In this document: piece by piece, positions 59,736-64,000 of the stretch
Layout: each line of letters begins with the position of its first letter
How positions within the stretch are numbered: position 1 is the first letter of the stretch
From: Tritrichomonas foetus
Lineage: Eukaryota > Parabasalia > Tritrichomonadida > Tritrichomonadidae
Reading direction: 5' to 3'
NCBI GenBank assembly: GCA_001839685.1
Contig: MLAK01000502.1
Span: forward strand, 48,623-112,622
DNA length: 64,000 bases
The notes under the pieces: generated by a model
Told to the model about the DNA's origin: nothing
Seen by the model: only the letters and a program-made list of their open reading frames with translations
Database searches by the model: none
Translations under genes and position numbers: made by a program

Positions 59736-61544
59736 ATGAGCTCTTTTCCCCTTGACCAACTTCCGAACGTAATTTCCCAATGCAATGAATATAAAGACCA
59801 ATCAATTACATTTACGCATTCCCCTGACATCGATTTATCGACAGAAGAGCTCACAATCAATAATGATTTGACGTTAACTTTTGCCTCACGCGAATTTTCG
59901 TGCAAAAGAATATTCATATGCAACTGCAAAGTCGAAATTCATAATTTATCAATGACCGGATCAATAACAGTCGATAATGGAACTTTAACGTTATATGATT
60001 CAACAATAAAAAATCCAAACAATTCAATTGATTACATTTTAGTTGCTCAAAAGGATTCAACAGTGACTGCTACAAACTGTACTTTCTCAGGAACCAAACA
60101 TTTCGGAATATCTGGAGATGATCATTCATTTTTATTTTTGGATCATTGCGCTTTAAGTGATATTGAATTGTATGGAATTGTTTTAACATGTTATTCCAAG
60201 CTCAGGTGTACTCATACAACTTTTATTAATCTTGAATCAGATTCGATTTATGTAGCTGATTCATGTGGTGCCAACATTCTCCATTGTGAATTTAGTGGAT
60301 CTCAAAAGCGTGCTATAACTGTTAAAAATGGTGAATATCTTGTTTTTGATAATTCGATTGTGAAAAATTGTACATTGAGCGCATTTTATATTTCTTGTTG
60401 TAGTCAATTTTTAATGACTGAGTGCAAAATTATTGATTGCTCTCATACAGCAATTTACTTAGAACGAGTTTTAGGGGTTATAAAAAAAACTATTATTTCT
60501 AGATGTAATGGAAATGGTGTCAATGCATCTCATTCATCAAAAATATTAATAACAAAATGCAATTTAAGTCATACAACTTTCCCACCCATCGCAATTTGTG
60601 AATCAAGTTTTGGTAGTATCAAGAAATGTGAAATTTCTGACTCAGACATGTCTGGAGTAATTGTTAGAAGTAATTCACAAGCTGCAATTGAAGACACAAC
60701 AATCCAGAATATTAAATTATTTGGAATTTCAATATCAGATTCAAGAGAAGTAACTGTTAAACGATCATTAATTATAAAATGCGATAATTCCGCAATCGCT
60801 GTATACAATAATTCAAAAATTAAAGTGAAATCAACTAATTTGGTCGGACCCTGTTTATACGGAATTAATACGTTCACTGGTGGTTTTGTTAATGCTATTG
60901 ATACAGCAATATTAGGAATGTCTAAAAGTGCCATATGGCTGCATCATTCTGGTGCAGGATTATTTGAGAAATTAATATTAAGCGCAGCTTTAATAGCAGC
61001 TGGCGCAAATATTCCAGAGATAGTCAGTAATTTTGATTTTGAGAAGAGAGATGACCAAATTGAGAGAGACAGATTAATCTTAAATGAATCAAAACGATTT
61101 TTAATGTGTAAAGACTCATTTGCACTTGGAATAGGTCATTTTGAACTTGAGAAAAATATAGAATCTGAAGATCCACCAATTGGTGTCAATGCAATAAAAG
61201 GTAAATGCCAAAAATGTGGAGATGATGCATCAAGTTGCATTTATACACGTTGCGGCCACACAGTATACTGTAGGAAGTGTTGGGATGCGCTTGAAACAAA
61301 ACCCGAGTTTTGTGAGCTTTGTTTGATGCCTGTAAGTGGAGTCGTAGCTCCAATTAATTGTTCACACGAAGATGAAGAAGGAATTTGCAGTATTTGTTTC
61401 ACTGAACAGTCTGATTCAGTAATTTTACCATGCGGACATACAATTTGCTGGACATGCGCTTGCCAATGGTTTGGAACATCAATGGATTGCCCATTTTGCA
61501 GAGAAAAAAATGCCAGACCACAAAGATTTGTTTCTTATGAATAA
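59736..61544 (+). CDS. Parallel beta-helix protein with two C-terminal RING fingers
   Basis: The ATG at 59736 (MSSFPLDQLPN...) gives 602 residues. In frame upstream, without an ATG, is a hydrophobic stretch (IFTIQIGLLLSFIF). Residues ~20-420 are a run of ~22-23-residue PbH1 repeats with the N/C/S-ladder look (FDNSIVKNCTLSAFYISCCS, MTECKIIDCSHTAIYLE, IKKCEISDSDMSGVIVRSNS, VKRSLIIKCDNSAIAVYNNS), a right-handed beta-helix as in CASH domains. The C-terminus has RING one (about 489-541, CQKCGDD...CGHTVYCRKCW...CELCLMPV) and RING two (about 549-590, CSICFTEQSDSVILPCGHTICWTCACQW...CPFCREK). It should be an E3 ligase whose helix binds the target, by analogy with FBXO11, which couples CASH repeats to an F-box. 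The stop overlaps TAAA. Confidence 0.87.
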   Translation: MSSFPLDQLPNVISQCNEYKDQSITFTHSPDIDLSTEELTINNDLTLTFASREFSCKRIFICNCKVEIHNLSMTGSITVDNGTLTLYDSTIKNPNNSIDYILVAQKDSTVTATNCTFSGTKHFGISGDDHSFLFLDHCALSDIELYGIVLTCYSKLRCTHTTFINLESDSIYVADSCGANILHCEFSGSQKRAITVKNGEYLVFDNSIVKNCTLSAFYISCCSQFLMTECKIIDCSHTAIYLERVLGVIKKTIISRCNGNGVNASHSSKILITKCNLSHTTFPPIAICESSFGSIKKCEISDSDMSGVIVRSNSQAAIEDTTIQNIKLFGISISDSREVTVKRSLIIKCDNSAIAVYNNSKIKVKSTNLVGPCLYGINTFTGGFVNAIDTAILGMSKSAIWLHHSGAGLFEKLILSAALIAAGANIPEIVSNFDFEKRDDQIERDRLILNESKRFLMCKDSFALGIGHFELEKNIESEDPPIGVNAIKGKCQKCGDDASSCIYTRCGHTVYCRKCWDALETKPEFCELCLMPVSGVVAPINCSHEDEEGICSICFTEQSDSVILPCGHTICWTCACQWFGTSMDCPFCREKNARPQRFVSYE

Positions 61545-62425
61545 AATTTTGTGATAGACTTAAATTTTCAACCAAGTTACTTATTTCAAATAAGTTATTT
61601 GATATTCTTATGAATATAGTTAAATGATAAATGAAACGAAGGAAAAGTACTCGGTTTTATTAATGAGGTTTTCAGGTATGGTGATTCTATGCTGATTATA
61701 GGAATATGTAACTTTAAATAAAAGGAAGTTTCTACTGATTCCAAAGAGTTGCGTGACATATAAAAAAAATAATATGGAGAAAATTTTAAGTGAAATGCAT
61801 TTTTTTATTAGATAATAGTTAAGGACACTTGCGTACTTTAATTATGCTTCCAAATCTTCCTAAATAAAAATATATTTTCCTGAAATAGGCATTTAAGAAT
61901 ATTGAAAAATTGTGTTTATATAACACTCTAAAGTATTTTATTACTTAAATCTCACTAAACATTATTCTCTATTGGATCTCAATATGATAAACATAATAGT
62001 CGTGTTCTTTAATATACATTTTTTAGTATATATAAAGTAGTTTAGTAATTTCCATTTTTTCTTCATGAAAATTGAATAGTGTAAGAGAAAATAAAATTTG
62101 TGTATTTTCATAAGTTATTTGCTGAAATTGATGGCCAAAAGAGTAAATATATAAGCTAATATTTGGGAATCTTGTTTGAGGAATTTATCCGTTGGAATCG
62201 CCTCTGTGGAGAAAATTGATGAGAAGTAGAAGACAAACCCAACTTTTTCAGATAATTTTATCTGAGAAAAACAACAATATTATTATTTTTTCATCTAACA
62301 TTTCCTTTATTAAGGGTGATATGATTCATTCTTTTCAGTTTGTACAGCCAATTAAGTGCGGTTATCCTCTGAAAATTCGTACCAACCGTCCAATCTTTCA
62401 GAACTAAGTGATCACTTCACTTTCA
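61545..62425. other. Upstream region of succinyl-CoA synthetase beta
   Basis: An AT-rich 881-base spacer. The right part has an open frame from about 62192 without an ATG of merit, ending at 62407; its product shows no family features. Initiators at 62412-62422 are listed separately. Confidence 0.5.
62412..62422 (+). promoter_or_regulatory. Double initiator (TCACTT overlapping TCACTT) of the SCS beta gene
   Basis: Two overlapping TCACTT words fit the trichomonad initiator TCA(+1)Y(T/A). Start at 62414 or 62419 would leave a leader of 12 or 7 bases before the ATG at 62426, as known for hydrogenosomal genes of T. vaginalis. Confidence 0.65.
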
Positions 62426-63643
62426 ATGCTGTCATCCAGCTTTTCACGCAAGTTCAACATCCTCGAATTCCAATCCAAAGAGATTTGCCAAAAGTTCAAC
62501 GTTTCCGCCGGTATCAACGTTGTTGCCCACACACCAGAAGAAGCTGAAGCCGCTTTCAACAAGATCGGACTTCCAGCTTGCGTTGTCAAGGCCCAAGTTT
62601 ACGCCGGTGGCCGTGGCAAAGGTGAATGGGTTGAAGATGGATTCAAGTCAGGTGTTCACTTCGTCAAATCCGCCAAAGAAGCCCGCGAAGTTACAGCCCA
62701 CATGATCGGCCGCCACCTTCGTACAAAGCAAACAGGCCAAGAAGGAGCCCTCTGCAACTGCGTTATGCTCTCCGACCCAGTCGAAATTGCCCGCGAACTT
62801 TACTTCGCTATCGTTCTCGACCGTACCGCCCAAGCTCCAGTCGTCATCGCCTCAACACAAGGTGGTGTCGAAATCGAAGAAGTTGCCCACAAGACCCCAG
62901 AAGCCATCTTCAAGGAAGTTCTTGATGGCGTTCACGGAATCACAGAACCAGTTGCCCGCCGCCTTTGCGGAAAACTCGGACTTCGTGGAAAGGCCTACGA
63001 ATCAGGTGTTGTCGAATTACAAAAACTCTGGAACTTATTCGTCGGAACAGATGCCACACAAGTCGAAGTTAACCCACTCGCCGAAACAACCGACGGACGC
63101 ATCATCACAGTCGACTCCAAATTCAACTTCGATGACTCAGCTCACTACCGCCAAGAACAAATCTTCGGCTATCGTGATCTTAAGGATGTCAACCCACTCG
63201 AACTTCGTGCTGAAAAATCCGGCCTTAACTATGTCCCACTTGATGGTGATATCGCTTGCCTCGTTAACGGTGCTGGTCTTGCTATGGCCACAATGGATGT
63301 CATCAAGCTCTCCGGTGGTGATCCAGCCAACTTCCTCGATCTTGGTGGTGCTGCTTCAGAACCAACAGTTAAAGAAGGATTCGAAATCATCACAGCCAAT
63401 CCAAAGGTCAAGGCCATCCTTGTCAACATTTTCGGTGGTATCGTCAAATGCGACATCATCGCCAAAGGTGTTGTTGGTGCCGTCAGATCAGTCGGACTTA
63501 AGGTTCCACTTGTTGTTCGTCTCGAAGGAACAAACGTTGACTTGGGTAAGAAACTCTTCGCCGAATCTGGCCTTCCAATCATCTCCGCTTCCAACCTTAG
63601 AGAGGCCGGTGAAAAGGCTGTCGAAGCTGCCCGCGGTCACTAG
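62426..63643 (+). CDS. Succinyl-CoA synthetase (ADP-forming) beta subunit, hydrogenosomal
   Basis: The ATG at 62426 gives 405 residues and an N-terminal presequence [11 protein letters not shown], very like those of trichomonad hydrogenosomal proteins (MLS start, Ser/Phe, Arg then Phe-Asn). The mature part shows the ATP-grasp domain ([58 protein letters not shown]) and the CoA-ligase domain ([58 protein letters not shown]). With the alpha subunit it converts succinyl-CoA to succinate with ATP formation, the substrate-level step that yields ATP in hydrogenosomes. Codon use is strongly biased to C-ending codons, unlike its neighbours, as expected for a highly expressed gene. Close paralogues are likely elsewhere in the genome. 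Confidence 0.97.
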   Translation: MLSSSFSRKFNILEFQSKEICQKFNVSAGINVVAHTPEEAEAAFNKIGLPACVVKAQVYAGGRGKGEWVEDGFKSGVHFVKSAKEAREVTAHMIGRHLRTKQTGQEGALCNCVMLSDPVEIARELYFAIVLDRTAQAPVVIASTQGGVEIEEVAHKTPEAIFKEVLDGVHGITEPVARRLCGKLGLRGKAYESGVVELQKLWNLFVGTDATQVEVNPLAETTDGRIITVDSKFNFDDSAHYRQEQIFGYRDLKDVNPLELRAEKSGLNYVPLDGDIACLVNGAGLAMATMDVIKLSGGDPANFLDLGGAASEPTVKEGFEIITANPKVKAILVNIFGGIVKCDIIAKGVVGAVRSVGLKVPLVVRLEGTNVDLGKKLFAESGLPIISASNLREAGEKAVEAARGH

Positions 63644-63701
63644 ATTAATTAAATATCGAGTCCGCTAATAATCTTATTTTATTCATTTGTTTTTCCTTCA
63701 T

Positions 63702-63947
63702 CTATACATCTTTATTACTTATCTCTTTCTTGCTTCTTCTAAGGTCACTTATCTCCTTTAGCTTCTGTTTTTTTATCAGCAAGAAGAGGTTTTTTTCGTG
63801 AATATCATCATCAAAATTTACTGTAACTTTTTGTATAGTTAGTTGTGCAGACAGTTTTTCACAAAAATTTATTAGACTGATTACACATTCAAAACTTTTT
63901 AAAAAAGTATGAATCACTCTGACTTTGTTTTTGGCCTTATTTGACAT
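63702..63947 (-). CDS. Small basic ORF, possible gene of unknown function
   Basis: An 81-codon frame from an ATG at 63947, with its stop 58 bases from the SCS beta stop, convergent. The product is charged and looks mildly coding: helical segments (VIHTFLKSFECVISLINFCE), a central acidic FDDDIHEKN and a basic Lys/Arg-rich end (RRSKKEISNKDV). No family is recognised and no signal or membrane helix is seen. Its length is modest for AT-rich DNA, so chance cannot be excluded. Confidence 0.4.
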   Translation of the reverse strand: MSNKAKNKVRVIHTFLKSFECVISLINFCEKLSAQLTIQKVTVNFDDDIHEKNLFLLIKKQKLKEISDLRRSKKEISNKDV

Positions 63948-64000
63948 CTAATAGCGGTTACAGTATACAAAAGTTTCTTGAATGCTATTTTTATATAATC

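Noticed and set aside
62192..62407. Open frame just upstream of succinyl-CoA synthetase beta
   Set aside because: It begins only with a TTG or late ATG, shows no family feature and lies in the likely promoter region.
62787..63668. 293-codon second frame inside succinyl-CoA synthetase beta
   Set aside because: A shadow caused by the strong C-ending codon bias of the real gene; Ser/Pro-rich with no domain.
1..64000. tRNA, rRNA, CRISPR arrays and complete transposons
   Set aside because: No recognisable sequence of these kinds was seen by eye; a covariance-model and transposon-profile scan would be decisive.

Overview
The window looks like nuclear DNA of a parabasalid protist (trichomonad), most probably Tritrichomonas or a close relative. 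The evidence is: (i) a succinyl-CoA synthetase beta chain that starts with a short hydrogenosome-type presequence ([11 protein letters not shown]...); (ii) two proteins carrying the trichomonad initiator-binding domain (IBD/IBP39 type); (iii) very AT-rich, almost intronless genes with very short predicted leaders and TCAY(T/A)-type initiator elements; (iv) one spliceosomal intron with a GTATGT donor and a branch-point-like CTAAT fused to the acceptor; (v) parabasalid-style kinases, pseudokinases and beta-helix proteins. The assignment to Tritrichomonas rather than Trichomonas is inference.

Layout. 0-9 kb: the C-terminal third of an axonemal dynein heavy chain (runs in from the left edge), a decayed ankyrin-repeat fragment, a Cys/Pro-rich protein and a Sec23/Sec24-like coat protein. 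10-20 kb: an AMPK/BRSK-like kinase split by an intron, a small two-helix membrane protein, a UBR1-type N-recognin and a beta-helix surface protein, then a 20-bp minisatellite with an assembly gap. 20-30 kb: an IBD protein, a 2.9-kb stretch with a frameshifted gene relic, a secreted SGNH hydrolase of bacterial look, a tubulin tyrosine ligase-like enzyme, a 71-base poly(T) run and a CAMK kinase. 30-45 kb: two neighbouring pseudokinases (one with discoidin domains, one with a long helical tail), CK2 beta, SMC1, a Ser/Asn-rich protein with a ciliary-type motif, an armadillo protein and dynein light chain LC8. 45-64 kb: a 2,481-residue BEACH-WD40-zinc-finger protein, a triple purine nucleoside phosphorylase, an IBP39-like initiator-binding factor, a SWIM-RING ligase, a beta-helix protein with two RING fingers, succinyl-CoA synthetase beta and one probable small ORF.

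The genes are not arranged as operons; strands alternate freely. Functional themes are motility and tubulin (dynein heavy chain, LC8, TTLL, ciliary-type protein), ubiquitin ligation (UBR1-like, ZSWIM2-like, beta-helix/RING), signalling by kinases and pseudokinases (two active-looking CAMKs, CK2 beta, two pseudokinases), transcription initiation (two IBD proteins plus visible initiator elements), membrane traffic (Sec23/24-like, BEACH) and hydrogenosomal/purine metabolism. The most striking item is the 788-residue protein at 53.5-55.9 kb in which one intact-looking PNP domain is followed by two degenerate PNP-like copies, which could build the family's trimer within one chain. No complete mobile element, CRISPR, rRNA or tRNA gene was recognised.
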